Part shown: piece by piece, positions 23,215 through 33,276 of the stretch
Layout of the letters: the number at the start of each line of letters is the position of its first letter
Numbering within the stretch: the stretch's first letter is position 1
From: Clostridiales bacterium
GTDB lineage: Bacteria; Bacillota; Clostridia; Christensenellales; Aristaeellaceae
NCBI GenBank assembly: GCA_012513645.1
Contig: JAAZBU010000021.1
Span: 1 to 38,377 of the forward strand
DNA: 38,377 bases
Direction: 5' to 3'
Position numbers and translations under genes: made by a program
Notes under the pieces: generated by a model
What the model was told of the DNA's origin: nothing
The model's input: the letters and a program-made list of their open reading frames with translations, nothing else
Databases searched by the model: none

Positions 23215-24423
23215 ATGAATAAACTGCAATTAGGCGTGATCTTCGGCTCCCGCAGCTGTGAGCACGAGGTGTCGGTCATCTCGGCGGTACAGCTGATGCG
23301 GCACGTGGACCGCGAAAAGTACGATGTGATCCCTGTCTATATCTCCCAGGAGGGGGCCTGGTACACGGGCAGCCCGCTGATGGAGATCGGGACATACGCC
23401 CCCGCCTTCAAGGCGGATTTGCCCGGTATCACCCGCGTGCAGCCCGATGTCACCGCCCGCTCGGGCGCGCTGATCGGCTACGATCGCGGCAGCCTGCTGC
23501 GGGGCGGCGGGCGCAGCATCGTGGCGCGGCTGGATTGCGCGATTCCGGTGATGCACGGCCTGCACGGGGAGGATGGCAGCCTGCAAGGGCTGCTTGAGCT
23601 GATGGACATCCCCTACGCCTCCACGGGCGTTGCGGGCAGCGCCATCGCCATGGATAAGATCATGATGAAGCAGTGCTTCCGCGGCATGGGCTTTCCCGTG
23701 CTCAAGGACCTGGCCCTCACCCGCAGCGCCTGGAAGAAGGACGCGGTAGAGGTGATCAAGCGGGTGGAGGCCGCGCTGCCCTACCCCTTGTATGTGAAGC
23801 CTGCCAACCTGGGCAGCTCCATCGGCGTCAGCCGGGCGGAGGACTTTCAATCCCTCAGCGACGCGCTGGAATTGGCCTTCAGCTACGACCGGCGCGTGCT
23901 GGTGGAGGAGGCGGTAAACAAGCCCATCGAGGTCAACTGCGCCGTGTTGGGCTTTGACGATGAGGTGATGCCCTCGGTGGTGGAGATGCCGGTTACCGGC
24001 GGCGAGCTGCTGGACTTTGAGGGCAAGTACCTGCGCGGCGGCGGGGCCAAGGGCATGGCGTCCCTCAGCCGCGTGGTGCCCGCCCCCATCGGCCAGGCGC
24101 TGACCCAAAGGGTGCGCGACCTGTCGTGCGATATCTTCCGCGCGCTGGACTGCAAGGGCGTCATCCGCGTGGACTATATGATTGACCCCGCTACCGATCA
24201 ACTCACCATTACGGAGATCAACGCCATCCCGGGCTCCCTGGCCTTCTACCTGTGGGACAAGAGCGACCCTGTGATCACCTACCCCCGGCTGATCGACCAC
24301 ATGGTGACCTGCGCGCTGCGCGCCTGGGAGGAGAAGGAGGAGAACAACCTGGCGTTCAAATCTGCCATCCTCAAAAGCGTGAAGCTGGAAGGCGCCAAGG
24401 GCACAAAGGGGGCCAAGGCATGA
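23215..24423 (+). CDS. ddl: D-alanine--D-alanine ligase family protein
   Basis: ATP-grasp ligase of 402 residues, longer than typical Ddl (300-370), joining D-alanine to D-alanine or a related second D-residue. N-terminal GSRSCEHEVSVISA is the Ddl substrate-binding glycine/Glu motif, HGLHGEDGSLQGLLE the next, then ATP-site YVKPANLGSSIGVSR and the metal-binding end ITEINAIPGSLAFYLW. The omega-loop region reads FEGKYLRGGGAKGMASLSR rather than the usual F-Y-D-Y-x-x-K-Y form, so acceptor choice may differ. A basic tail (EGAKGTKGAKA) ends the protein. ATG at 23215 follows AGGGGGAG. It pairs with the preceding Mur ligase: one makes the dipeptide, the other attaches it. Its stop overlaps the murC start. 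Confidence 0.9.
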   Translation: MNKLQLGVIFGSRSCEHEVSVISAVQLMRHVDREKYDVIPVYISQEGAWYTGSPLMEIGTYAPAFKADLPGITRVQPDVTARSGALIGYDRGSLLRGGGRSIVARLDCAIPVMHGLHGEDGSLQGLLELMDIPYASTGVAGSAIAMDKIMMKQCFRGMGFPVLKDLALTRSAWKKDAVEVIKRVEAALPYPLYVKPANLGSSIGVSRAEDFQSLSDALELAFSYDRRVLVEEAVNKPIEVNCAVLGFDDEVMPSVVEMPVTGGELLDFEGKYLRGGGAKGMASLSRVVPAPIGQALTQRVRDLSCDIFRALDCKGVIRVDYMIDPATDQLTITEINAIPGSLAFYLWDKSDPVITYPRLIDHMVTCALRAWEEKEENNLAFKSAILKSVKLEGAKGTKGAKA

Positions 24424-25832
24424 GCGGCGCTGTGAACATATGGGATTATGCGGGCCGGCGCGTGCACATGGTAGGCATCGGCGGCAGCAGCATGTCCGGC
24501 CTGGCTGAGATGCTGCACACGGACGGCTTTGTGGTATCGGGCTCGGACAGCGCGGACGGCTACGCCCTGGACAAGCTGCGCCGCCTGGGGCTGGCGGTAT
24601 ATGCCGGGCACGACCCGCAGCGCGCCGCCCAGGCCGACCTGCTGGTCTACTCCGCCGCCATCAGCCCGAATGACCCTGAACGCGTGGCCGCAGGCGAGCG
24701 GGGCATCCCCCAGGTGGAGCGCGCCGAACTGCTGGGCCAGCTGATGCGCGGCTACGAGCAGACGGCCTGCGTGTGCGGCACCCACGGCAAGACCACGGCC
24801 TCGGCCATGCTGTCCCAGGTGCTGCTGGACGCGGGCAAGGACCCCACCGTGCACATCGGCGGCTCGCTGGATTACCTGGGCGGCGGCTCCCGCGTGGGGG
24901 GCAAGGGCGTGTTTGTCGCCGAGGCGTGCGAGTTTAACCGCAGCTTTTTGCACATGCCGCCCACCATGGCCATCATTACCAACATCGAGGAAGACCACCT
25001 GGACTGCTACCGCGACCTGGATGACATCCAGCACGCGTTTGAGCAGTTTGTGGACCTGTTGCCCCGGGACGGACTGTGCATCGGCCTGGCGGACGACCCC
25101 CGCGTGATGCAGGTGATGCAGCGCTCGGGCCGCAGGTTCATCACCTTCTCGCTGAGCGGCCCGGCCGACTGGACGGCGGGCGGCCTGCGCTATGATGAGC
25201 ACGGCTGCGCCGCCTTTGAGGCGCGCTGCCGGGGCGAGGCCAAGGGGCAGATTGCCCTGCGGGTGGCGGGCGACTTCAACGCCCTGCACGCCCTGGGCGC
25301 GCTGGCGGCGGCGGTGGAGCTGGGGGCGGAAGCCGAGGCTGCCTGCCGGTCGCTGTCGGCATTTGCCGGCGCGCACCGGCGGTTTGAATATACCGGCACG
25401 GTGCAGGGCATGCGCCTGTACCACGACTATGGGCACAACCCGGCCGAGATGCAAAGCGCCGTGAGCGTGGCCAACATGCAGGGCCGCCGCGTGATCGCCG
25501 TGATGCAGCCGCATACCTTTAGCCGGGTCAAGGGGCTGTTTGACGGCTTCCTCACCTGCACGCAGGCGGCGGATATCACGCTGGTGACCGATATCTATGC
25601 CGCCCGCGAAATAGACCCCGGCGACATCCACAGCCGCATGCTGGTGGCGGGCATGCGTGCCCAAGGCATCGACGCGCACCTGACCCCCACCTTTGACGAT
25701 ACCGAGCGATGGCTGCTCGAACACGGCCGCGAGGGCGACCTGGTGCTCACCATGGGCTGCGGCAACATCAACCTGCTCAACGACCAGATGCAGCAGCACT
25801 GGGACGACCGACAACCACCGCTGGAGGGCTGA
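24420..25832 (+). CDS. murC: UDP-N-acetylmuramate--L-alanine ligase
   Basis: Cytoplasmic MurC (470 residues), which adds L-alanine to UDP-MurNAc in peptidoglycan synthesis. The N-terminal UDP-binding Rossmann motif is MVGIGGSSMSGLAEML, the P-loop CGTHGKTT (about residue 120), the carboxylate-binding segment EACEFNRSFL, then TNIEEDHLD and the C-terminal-domain signature HDYGHNPAEM. The EACE and YGHNP forms differ from the E. coli-type EADES and YGHHP but are, as far as I recall, usual in Clostridia. ATG at 24420 has AGGGGG upstream and overlaps the ddl stop by 4 bp; the track's 24252 start is a shadow. lepA follows with no gap. Confidence 0.93.
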   Translation: MSGAVNIWDYAGRRVHMVGIGGSSMSGLAEMLHTDGFVVSGSDSADGYALDKLRRLGLAVYAGHDPQRAAQADLLVYSAAISPNDPERVAAGERGIPQVERAELLGQLMRGYEQTACVCGTHGKTTASAMLSQVLLDAGKDPTVHIGGSLDYLGGGSRVGGKGVFVAEACEFNRSFLHMPPTMAIITNIEEDHLDCYRDLDDIQHAFEQFVDLLPRDGLCIGLADDPRVMQVMQRSGRRFITFSLSGPADWTAGGLRYDEHGCAAFEARCRGEAKGQIALRVAGDFNALHALGALAAAVELGAEAEAACRSLSAFAGAHRRFEYTGTVQGMRLYHDYGHNPAEMQSAVSVANMQGRRVIAVMQPHTFSRVKGLFDGFLTCTQAADITLVTDIYAAREIDPGDIHSRMLVAGMRAQGIDAHLTPTFDDTERWLLEHGREGDLVLTMGCGNINLLNDQMQQHWDDRQPPLEG

Positions 25833-27643
<1,811 letters not shown>

Positions 27644-27644
<1 letters not shown>

Positions 27645-28708
27645 TGCAGGACCATACGCCGGACCAAACCTCGAATCAAACCCCAAAGGAGCAGCCCCCG
27701 GTCAGGAAAAATGCCACCGGCAAGCGCCTGCTGATTGCCCTGCTGGCCATCGCCCTGGCGGCCGGCGGCCTGTACTTCGCCCTGCGCGAGGATGAGGAGG
27801 CCGTGATGCGTCGCCAGCAGGAGGCGATGGAGCAGGCCATGAAGGACGAGGAGCAGGAGGTGGAGGTCGAGTTCCGCGTGGAGGTAGACCCGGCCGACCT
27901 GTCTCAGGCGGAGGGGCTGGACGCGGCCTGGATGAACATCCTGCTGCTGGGCACCGACGGCTGGGGCAGCAGCCTCAACCAGGGGCGCAGCGACGCCATG
28001 CTGGTGCTGTCGGTCAATGAGCAGACGGGGGAGCTGAAGCTCACCAGCCTGGTGCGCGACATGCTGGTGCCCATCCCGGGCGCCAGCCGGGGCGACCGCA
28101 TCAACACGGCCAACGCCTATGGCGGCCCGCTGCTGGCCATCAAGACGGTCAACGAGCTGCTGGGGGTCAATATCGCCCGGTACTGCTCGGTCAACTTCCT
28201 GGGCTTTGCCGAGGTGGTCAACCTTTTGGGCGGGGTGGAGCTCACCCTCAGCGAGGGCGAGGCCCGGCTGTCCGGCGCCGAAAAATCCGACCTGCCCCAG
28301 CGCCTCAGCGGCTATCAGACGCTGGAGTACTCCCGCATCCGCGCGCTGGACAATAACTTTGGCCGCAATGAGCGCCAGCGCAAGGTGCTCAACGCCCTGC
28401 TGGAGCAGGCGCGCGGCCAGGACAGGGACACCGTGATGCAGGCCATCACCGAAAGCCTGCGCTGGATGAGCACCAACCTGACGGCCGAGGAGGCGCTTAC
28501 CCTGGCGATGGGCGCCCTCAACAACCAGAAGCAGCTGGAACTGCTCAGCCTGCCGCCCGAGGGCAAGTACCGCTTTGCCCGCACCCAGGGCGGCGCCAGC
28601 GTGATCGAGTTTAATCAGAACACGGTGCGCGATGCCTTTCACCAGTTTGTATACGGGCAGGACAGCCCGGATGCAGCATCGGATCAACGAAAAGGACAAC
28701 AAACATGA
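27644..28708 (+). CDS. LytR-CpsA-Psr (LCP) family protein 1, membrane-anchored
   Basis: Probable wall-polymer ligase that moves teichoic-acid-like or polysaccharide polymers from a lipid carrier to peptidoglycan. The 354 residues comprise a 26-residue cytoplasmic start, a single membrane helix (27-46), a charged linker (EEAVMRRQQEAMEQAMKDEE) and the LCP domain. LCP hallmarks are seen in order: LLLGTDG, GRSDAMLVLS, SLVRDMLVPIPG, RINTANAYGG and the basic triad region LEYSRIRALDNNFGRNERQR. The acidic and arginine residues that bind metal and pyrophosphate are kept. It starts in a TAATG overlap with lepA and overlaps its paralogue by 4 bp, so it is fully coupled. Confidence 0.93.
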
Positions 28709-29658
28709 GACGTTTGACAGCTTTATTCTGTGCAATGCTTCTGGTATTCAGCCTGTTTCTTCCTGCTGTGCGCGCAGAGGATGGCCTCCGCCAATTGGAG
28801 GAGGCGCTGATGGATGACGCCCGGGAAGTGGAGGTGGCCGACAGTTTTCGCATCGCAGTGGATGCGGGAGACCTGTCTGCTGTGCAAGGCTTGGACCCTG
28901 ATTGGGAGAACATCCTGATTCTGGGGACGGATACAGGCAACGCACAGCTGAATTATGGCCGCACGGATGCCATGATGGTGCTGTCGGTCAATACCCGCAC
29001 CGGTGAATTGAAGCTGACCAGCCTGGTGCGGGATATGTTGGTGGATATTCCGGGGTTGAACAATCAAAACCGCATCAACACCGCTAACGCCTTTGGGGGC
29101 CCGCTGCTGGCCATGAAAACCGTGAATCAGGTACTGGGTTTGAATATTGCGCGCTATGCCTCCATCAACTTCGGCGGCTTTGTCCGGGTGATTGATCACC
29201 TGGGCGGCGTTTCGTTGGTGCTCAGCCCCGGCGAAGCGGGGATCATTGGCCTGTCCGGTTCGGATGAGGCGCGCCTACTGAACGGAAAACAGGCATTGGA
29301 GTATGTGCGCATCCGCTCGTTGGACAGCAACTTCGGCCGCAATGAGCGCCAGCGCAAGCTGTTGATCGCCCTGTTGGCACAGGTGAAGGAAAAAGACATG
29401 TCGGAGGTAATGGATGCCGCGGCTGAGGTCTTGGCGCTCGTCGCGACCAACCTGACAACAGCAGAGTTGATGCCCCTGCTGCTGGCGGCCCTGAAGGGCG
29501 GCGGGCAGATTGTGCCGCTCAGCCTGCCTGCCGAGGGACAGTATCGCCTCACCCAGACCGACAGCGGCGCCAGTGTAGTGGCCTTTGATGCGGAAGCAGT
29601 CCGCCAGTCCTTTCACCAGTTTGTGTACGGGCAGGATGCGCCCGCTGCCTCGAAGTGA
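28705..29658 (+). CDS. LytR-CpsA-Psr (LCP) family protein 2, secreted paralogue
   Basis: Second LCP protein (317 residues), clearly a tandem duplicate of the first: INTANAFGGPLLAMKTVNQV, RNERQRK and FHQFVYGQD match nearly exactly. It differs at the N-terminus: instead of a cytoplasmic tail plus anchor it begins MRRLTALFCAMLLVFSLFLP followed by AVRAED, which looks like a cleavable signal peptide, so the enzyme may be released or wall-bound. The catalytic motifs LILGTD, GRTDAMMVLS, SLVRDML and VRIRSLDSNFGRNERQ are intact. Codon use is visibly less GC-rich than in the first copy, with more A/T third positions. The start is coupled to LCP1 by ATGA with AAGGA upstream. Confidence 0.92.
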   Translation: MRRLTALFCAMLLVFSLFLPAVRAEDGLRQLEEALMDDAREVEVADSFRIAVDAGDLSAVQGLDPDWENILILGTDTGNAQLNYGRTDAMMVLSVNTRTGELKLTSLVRDMLVDIPGLNNQNRINTANAFGGPLLAMKTVNQVLGLNIARYASINFGGFVRVIDHLGGVSLVLSPGEAGIIGLSGSDEARLLNGKQALEYVRIRSLDSNFGRNERQRKLLIALLAQVKEKDMSEVMDAAAEVLALVATNLTTAELMPLLLAALKGGGQIVPLSLPAEGQYRLTQTDSGASVVAFDAEAVRQSFHQFVYGQDAPAASK

Positions 29659-29698
29659 TGCTGCACGCCTTCGTTCAGCATAAGGAGTTTATGCACCC

Positions 29699-31480
29699 AT
29701 GAGATGCCCCAGCTGCGGCAAGTGGAACCGCGCCACCTTCCCGGTATGCTTCTCCTGCGGAGAGCCGCTGCCCCAGGCCCAAGGGCCGGCGGCGCGCGTT
29801 GCCGCGCCCCCGGAGGATAAGAAGGAGCAGCCGGTAACCGTCGTCTACGATGAGTACGGCGACGAGCGCACTTTGGTGGACCCCAAGGACCGCCTGGCCG
29901 AGGAGATGCAGGACCTGCACCACCGCAAGGCCCAGGGGGAGCTGCGCCAGGAGGAGCTGCGCCGCCAGGCGGCCAGCAAGGGCTTTGCCCCCACCGGCAC
30001 AGGCGTGACGGCGGCCAGCCGGCGCAGCCGCGTGTTTGTGGAGGCCGGGCGCATGCGCTCCGCCTACCCGCAGCCCGATGAGCAGCAGGTGGACTATGAC
30101 GGCTACACGGCATCGCCCACCTATGCCCGCGCCACCGATGAGCTGGGCGCCATCCCCGAGGCCAGGCGCGCCCGCGGCTCCATGAACATCCCGTTGCCCG
30201 GCGCCGGCGCGCGGCGCCCCCGTCTTTTTGGCGTGCGGCGCGCGCTGCCCTACCTGGCGGTGCTGCTGATATTGCTCAGCCTGGGCTACGCGGGCTACCG
30301 CTACCTCTACCTGCCCATGCGCCAGCAGCAGGAGGTGCCTGAGGAGCAGCAGGTGCAGGTGACCGCCTCCATTCTGGACGACATGGCGGCGCACACCATC
30401 CGCATCCCCGCGCCCGAGGGCTCGCAGATCTATGTCAAGGAGCTGCGCCGCAGCTACATCGTCACCGGCGGGTACGCCACCTTTCAGGTGCAGGATTATA
30501 TCTGGTACGAGATGGATGAAAACGTCATCCAGCCCAGCATGGATGTGACGCTCACGCCCTTTATCCGCACCAGCGCGGGCGAGCAGGTGCAGATGGCCCC
30601 GGTCAACTACACCATCGACATCCCCCTGTCGCCGCTGACGCTCATCCGGCCGGATGTCACCTATGTGCAGACGGCCACGCCCATCTACAACGTGCAGTTC
30701 CACGTGATGCAGCACAGCACGGTCTTTATCAACGGGGAGGATTTTTCCTCCTACGTCAACACGCAAAACGGCTACATCAGCTACAACGCGCCCATCCAGC
30801 CCATCGGCGAAAACAAGATTCACATCGTGGTGCGCAGCCAGTACTACCGCGAGAACGAGGTCACCCTCACCATCTTCCGCTCGGTGCAGGATATCCCGCT
30901 GGACCTGGCCAGCACATTGACCGACCGCAGCAGCAAGCCCACCATGACCATCTCGGCCACCACCCGCGCCGGCGCCCAGGTGACCATCCTCAGCCCGTAC
31001 CACAATATGGATGCCAGCCAGCTGGCCTCCACCGGTGCGTTCAAGTTTGATGCGGTGTTCAACCGCATCGGCACCAACACCGTGGTGATCCGGGCGGATT
31101 ACCCGGGGCGTGAGCCCACCACGGTGGAGTATGATGTGTACTACCTGCCCGACCCCGACCACTACACCCCCAAGGCCTGGGGGCTGGATGAGAAGTACGG
31201 CTATGCCGACCTGCTGGCCAACCTGCCCACCCGGGTGAGAAACACGCAGATCTATGTGATGACCGGGCCGGTGCTGCGCGTGGTGTCCACCAAGCCGCAG
31301 TTAGTGATTATCGACTGCTCGGATGGCCGCTCGACCAGCCCGCTGGAGGTGATGGTGGAAAACCAGACCAAGACCCAGTGGCAGGTGGGCGAGCGCTATC
31401 GCCTGTACGCGGACACGTCGGGCAGCTACGGCGGCATCCCCCGCCTGACCGCGCGCTACACCTACAAGCCCAAGGATTAG
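29699..31480 (+). CDS. Zinc-ribbon single-pass membrane protein with large extracellular region
   Basis: Unrecognised 593-residue protein. A zinc ribbon at the extreme N-terminus has CPSCGKWN (Cys 3, 6) and CFSCGE (Cys 17, 20). Next comes an acidic and basic cytoplasmic stretch to about 180 with a likely helical part (DRLAEEMQDLHHRKAQGELR), then one membrane helix (about 183-203), then about 390 extracellular residues rich in beta strands with an Ig-like feel and several tyrosines. The topology (zinc ribbon inside, one helix, beta domains outside) recalls TcaA/YvbJ-type envelope sensors, but the sequence is not obviously the same. Last gene of the operon, 40 bp after LCP2, with AAGGAG 11 bp upstream and a strong terminator behind. 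A scaffold or sensor for wall assembly with the LCPs is inferred. Confidence 0.8.
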   Translation: MRCPSCGKWNRATFPVCFSCGEPLPQAQGPAARVAAPPEDKKEQPVTVVYDEYGDERTLVDPKDRLAEEMQDLHHRKAQGELRQEELRRQAASKGFAPTGTGVTAASRRSRVFVEAGRMRSAYPQPDEQQVDYDGYTASPTYARATDELGAIPEARRARGSMNIPLPGAGARRPRLFGVRRALPYLAVLLILLSLGYAGYRYLYLPMRQQQEVPEEQQVQVTASILDDMAAHTIRIPAPEGSQIYVKELRRSYIVTGGYATFQVQDYIWYEMDENVIQPSMDVTLTPFIRTSAGEQVQMAPVNYTIDIPLSPLTLIRPDVTYVQTATPIYNVQFHVMQHSTVFINGEDFSSYVNTQNGYISYNAPIQPIGENKIHIVVRSQYYRENEVTLTIFRSVQDIPLDLASTLTDRSSKPTMTISATTRAGAQVTILSPYHNMDASQLASTGAFKFDAVFNRIGTNTVVIRADYPGREPTTVEYDVYYLPDPDHYTPKAWGLDEKYGYADLLANLPTRVRNTQIYVMTGPVLRVVSTKPQLVIIDCSDGRSTSPLEVMVENQTKTQWQVGERYRLYADTSGSYGGIPRLTARYTYKPKD

Positions 31481-31497
31481 GGGCGAAAACAGATAAT

Positions 31498-31535
31498 AAA
31501 AGGCCGTGGTTTCAGCGAAGCCACGGCTTTTCCCA
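31498..31535. terminator. Bidirectional rho-independent terminator
   Basis: GCCGTGGTTTC and GAAGCCACGGC form an 11-bp stem (one G-U pair) with an AGC loop at 31503-31527, flanked by AAAA and TTTT. It ends the envelope operon and the convergent glycosidase operon. Confidence 0.9.
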
Positions 31536-31548
31536 TATATGCTTTTTT

Positions 31549-32544
31549 CTATTTGCCCGGCACCCGCTGCCTGGTCACGCCGATGCCCACCACATCGGGC
31601 TGGCGGCGCGTCTTGGTGCCGCTGTTGTAGGTGCCCGGGTCCATCACGATGTCTCCCATGAAGATCATGGCCGCCGTCTGCCCGCCATCCAGCGTAAAGG
31701 CATCGGTGCAGCCCTCCTCTAACAGGCGGTCGGCCACAAAGCTCAGGCCCGCGCCCCCGCTGCGCTTGTTGCGCCCCTCCACCATGATGCCCACGAAGTG
31801 GCCGGGGCCGGCTACCCCGATGGCGCTGCGCGGCTCGCGGGAGCTGTAGTTGGCCGTGCGCTCCTCCTTCACGCCGTCACGGATCAAAATGGGGCCGAAG
31901 GAAAACACGTCCGTCGCCCCGGCGGCCAGGTAATCCTGCCCGGTCATCTCGCCCGGGGTGTGAACGGCCATGCGCCCATCGGGGTACAAGCTCAGCTCGT
32001 CCAGCGGCGGGATGTTGACGTTGGCCTTGGTGTAGGTCTTTTCGTGGATGATGCGCCCATCGCGGATGATGATGCCGGGGTACTTCTTGTTGTACACCCG
32101 CCAGGTATACAGGTCGCCGTTCTGGGCGTACACCAGGCGGTGCTGGCGGGCGATCTGCTCGGGCTTGGCGATCTCCCGGCCGGGCTTTTGCGGGCTCTGG
32201 CTCCAGCCACGGAAGGCCAGTTCGCCCCTGAAGCGGATGTGGGCGATGAAGTAGTACACCCGCCCGTAGCGCAGCTTGGCCATGCGCCGCTCGATCTCTA
32301 CCCGCAGGCTTTGGTCCACATAGAGCCACCGCCCGCCTTCTTTGTCCGCGTGGATGAAGGCCGGGCCGTTCTTGCTGAGTGGCTCCCTTAGAAAGCCCTG
32401 GCCGTCCACCTCGGGGTAGCCCGCAAAAGGGGCGGGGGCCTCATAGGGCAATGGCGTGGCGGCCGGGGCCTGGCCTGCTCGTGCAGGGGTCAGCAGGCAC
32501 AGCAGCGCCAGCGCCAGGGCGGCGATGCGGCCGGCTTGCCTCAC
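31549..32544 (-). CDS. Secreted phosphodiester glycosidase (NAGPA) family protein
   Basis: Secreted protein of 331 residues with a signal peptide (residues 5-23, RIAALALALLCLLTPARAG). The C-terminal 200 residues match the phosphodiester glycosidase family (NAGPA, PF09992): SREPRSAIGVAGPGHFVGIMV (shortened), the G-G-A-G-L loop, and TDAFTLDGGQTAAMIFMGD, whose D-G-G is conserved in the active site. Family members cut sugar-phosphodiester bonds such as those in wall polymers or sporulation and surface glycans. The N-terminal 110 residues appear to be a separate beta domain. The GTG start overlaps the HD gene stop (GTGA). The location beside LCP genes suggests wall-polymer turnover, but this is inference. 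Confidence 0.87.
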   Translation of the reverse strand: MRQAGRIAALALALLCLLTPARAGQAPAATPLPYEAPAPFAGYPEVDGQGFLREPLSKNGPAFIHADKEGGRWLYVDQSLRVEIERRMAKLRYGRVYYFIAHIRFRGELAFRGWSQSPQKPGREIAKPEQIARQHRLVYAQNGDLYTWRVYNKKYPGIIIRDGRIIHEKTYTKANVNIPPLDELSLYPDGRMAVHTPGEMTGQDYLAAGATDVFSFGPILIRDGVKEERTANYSSREPRSAIGVAGPGHFVGIMVEGRNKRSGGAGLSFVADRLLEEGCTDAFTLDGGQTAAMIFMGDIVMDPGTYNSGTKTRRQPDVVGIGVTRQRVPGK

Positions 32545-33131
32545 GGCTGGGCCGTCAGCCGGGCCAGCTCCTGCTCCACGGGCTGCTCGGCCTCGCGCAT
32601 GGCCTGCAGGGTTTTGTCCATCAGCTCATCCAGCGGCCAGCCCAGCAGCTCGGCACCCTGGGCGATGACCTCCCGGGAGCAGCCAGCGGCAAAGGCCTTG
32701 TCCTTATACTTCTTTTTGAGGGATTTTAATTCCATATCCTGGGCGGATTTGGAGGGGCGCATCAGCGTGGCCGCGAAGATCAGGCCGGTCAGCTCATCGG
32801 CGGCGAACAGCACCTTTTCCATGGGGTGCACGGGCTCGGGCGAGTTGGGGTTGTGCCCCCAGCCGTGGGCGCATACCGCGTGCACCAGGCGCTCGTCGGC
32901 GCCTATTTCCGCCAGCAGCTCGGGCGCCTTGGCGCAGTGCTGGTCGGGCCACATCTCAAAGTCGATGTCGTGCAGCAGGCCCACCAGGCCCCAGAAATCC
33001 TGCTCGGCTTCGTAGCCCTGCTCCCGGGCGTACCAGCGCATCACCTGCTCCACCGTCAGCGCGTGGCGGATGTGGAAGGGCTCCTTGTTGTATTTCTGCA
33101 GCAGGGCCAGTGCCTGTGTGCGGTCAATCAT
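32541..33131 (-). CDS. HD-domain hydrolase
   Basis: Cytoplasmic metal-dependent phosphohydrolase of 196 residues. Metal ligands of the HD fold are visible: HIRHALTVEQ (first His), LLHDIDFE (the His-Asp pair, about residue 51), HAVCAHGWGH and the Asp in VLFAADELTGL. The substrate is unknown; similar small HD proteins act on nucleotides. The start at 33131 follows AAGGAGG; the track's longer ORF to 33371 is antisense to citXG. It leads a two-gene unit with the glycosidase gene from a TTGCCC-17-TATAAT promoter. Confidence 0.88.
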   Translation of the reverse strand: MIDRTQALALLQKYNKEPFHIRHALTVEQVMRWYAREQGYEAEQDFWGLVGLLHDIDFEMWPDQHCAKAPELLAEIGADERLVHAVCAHGWGHNPNSPEPVHPMEKVLFAADELTGLIFAATLMRPSKSAQDMELKSLKKKYKDKAFAAGCSREVIAQGAELLGWPLDELMDKTLQAMREAEQPVEQELARLTAQP

Positions 33132-33161
33132 GGCGTCGTCCTCCTTGGCGTTGATGAGGGC

Positions 33162-33190
33162 ATTATACACGCCTGCCCGGCGGCGGGCAA
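33162..33190 (-). promoter_or_regulatory. Promoter of the HD/glycosidase operon
   Basis: Minus strand: TTGCCC (33185-33190), 17 bp, perfect TATAAT (33162-33167), 31 bp before the start codon. Confidence 0.65.
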
Positions 33191-33206
33191 ACCACCAGCA
33201 TTGCGC

Positions 33207-33235
33207 TTGAATGCGCTGCACCCGCATGCTACAAT
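33207..33235 (+). promoter_or_regulatory. Promoter of the citXG gene
   Basis: TTGAAT (33207-33212), 17 bp, TACAAT (33230-33235) with TGC before it. It is divergent from the HD promoter, 17 bp from it, so the two promoters stand back to back. Confidence 0.65.
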
Positions 33236-33276
33236 CCCTGTGATTGCATAGCCAACGGATAAATGAGGAGGCCCCC

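Noticed and set aside
24420-25832. MurC active-site variants (EACEFN, YGHNP) as a novelty
   Set aside because: These forms agree with what I recall of clostridial MurC and need no special explanation.
29675-31162. 495-aa minus-strand ORF
   Set aside because: Antisense to the zinc-ribbon protein, which has the ribosome site, ribbon and membrane helix.
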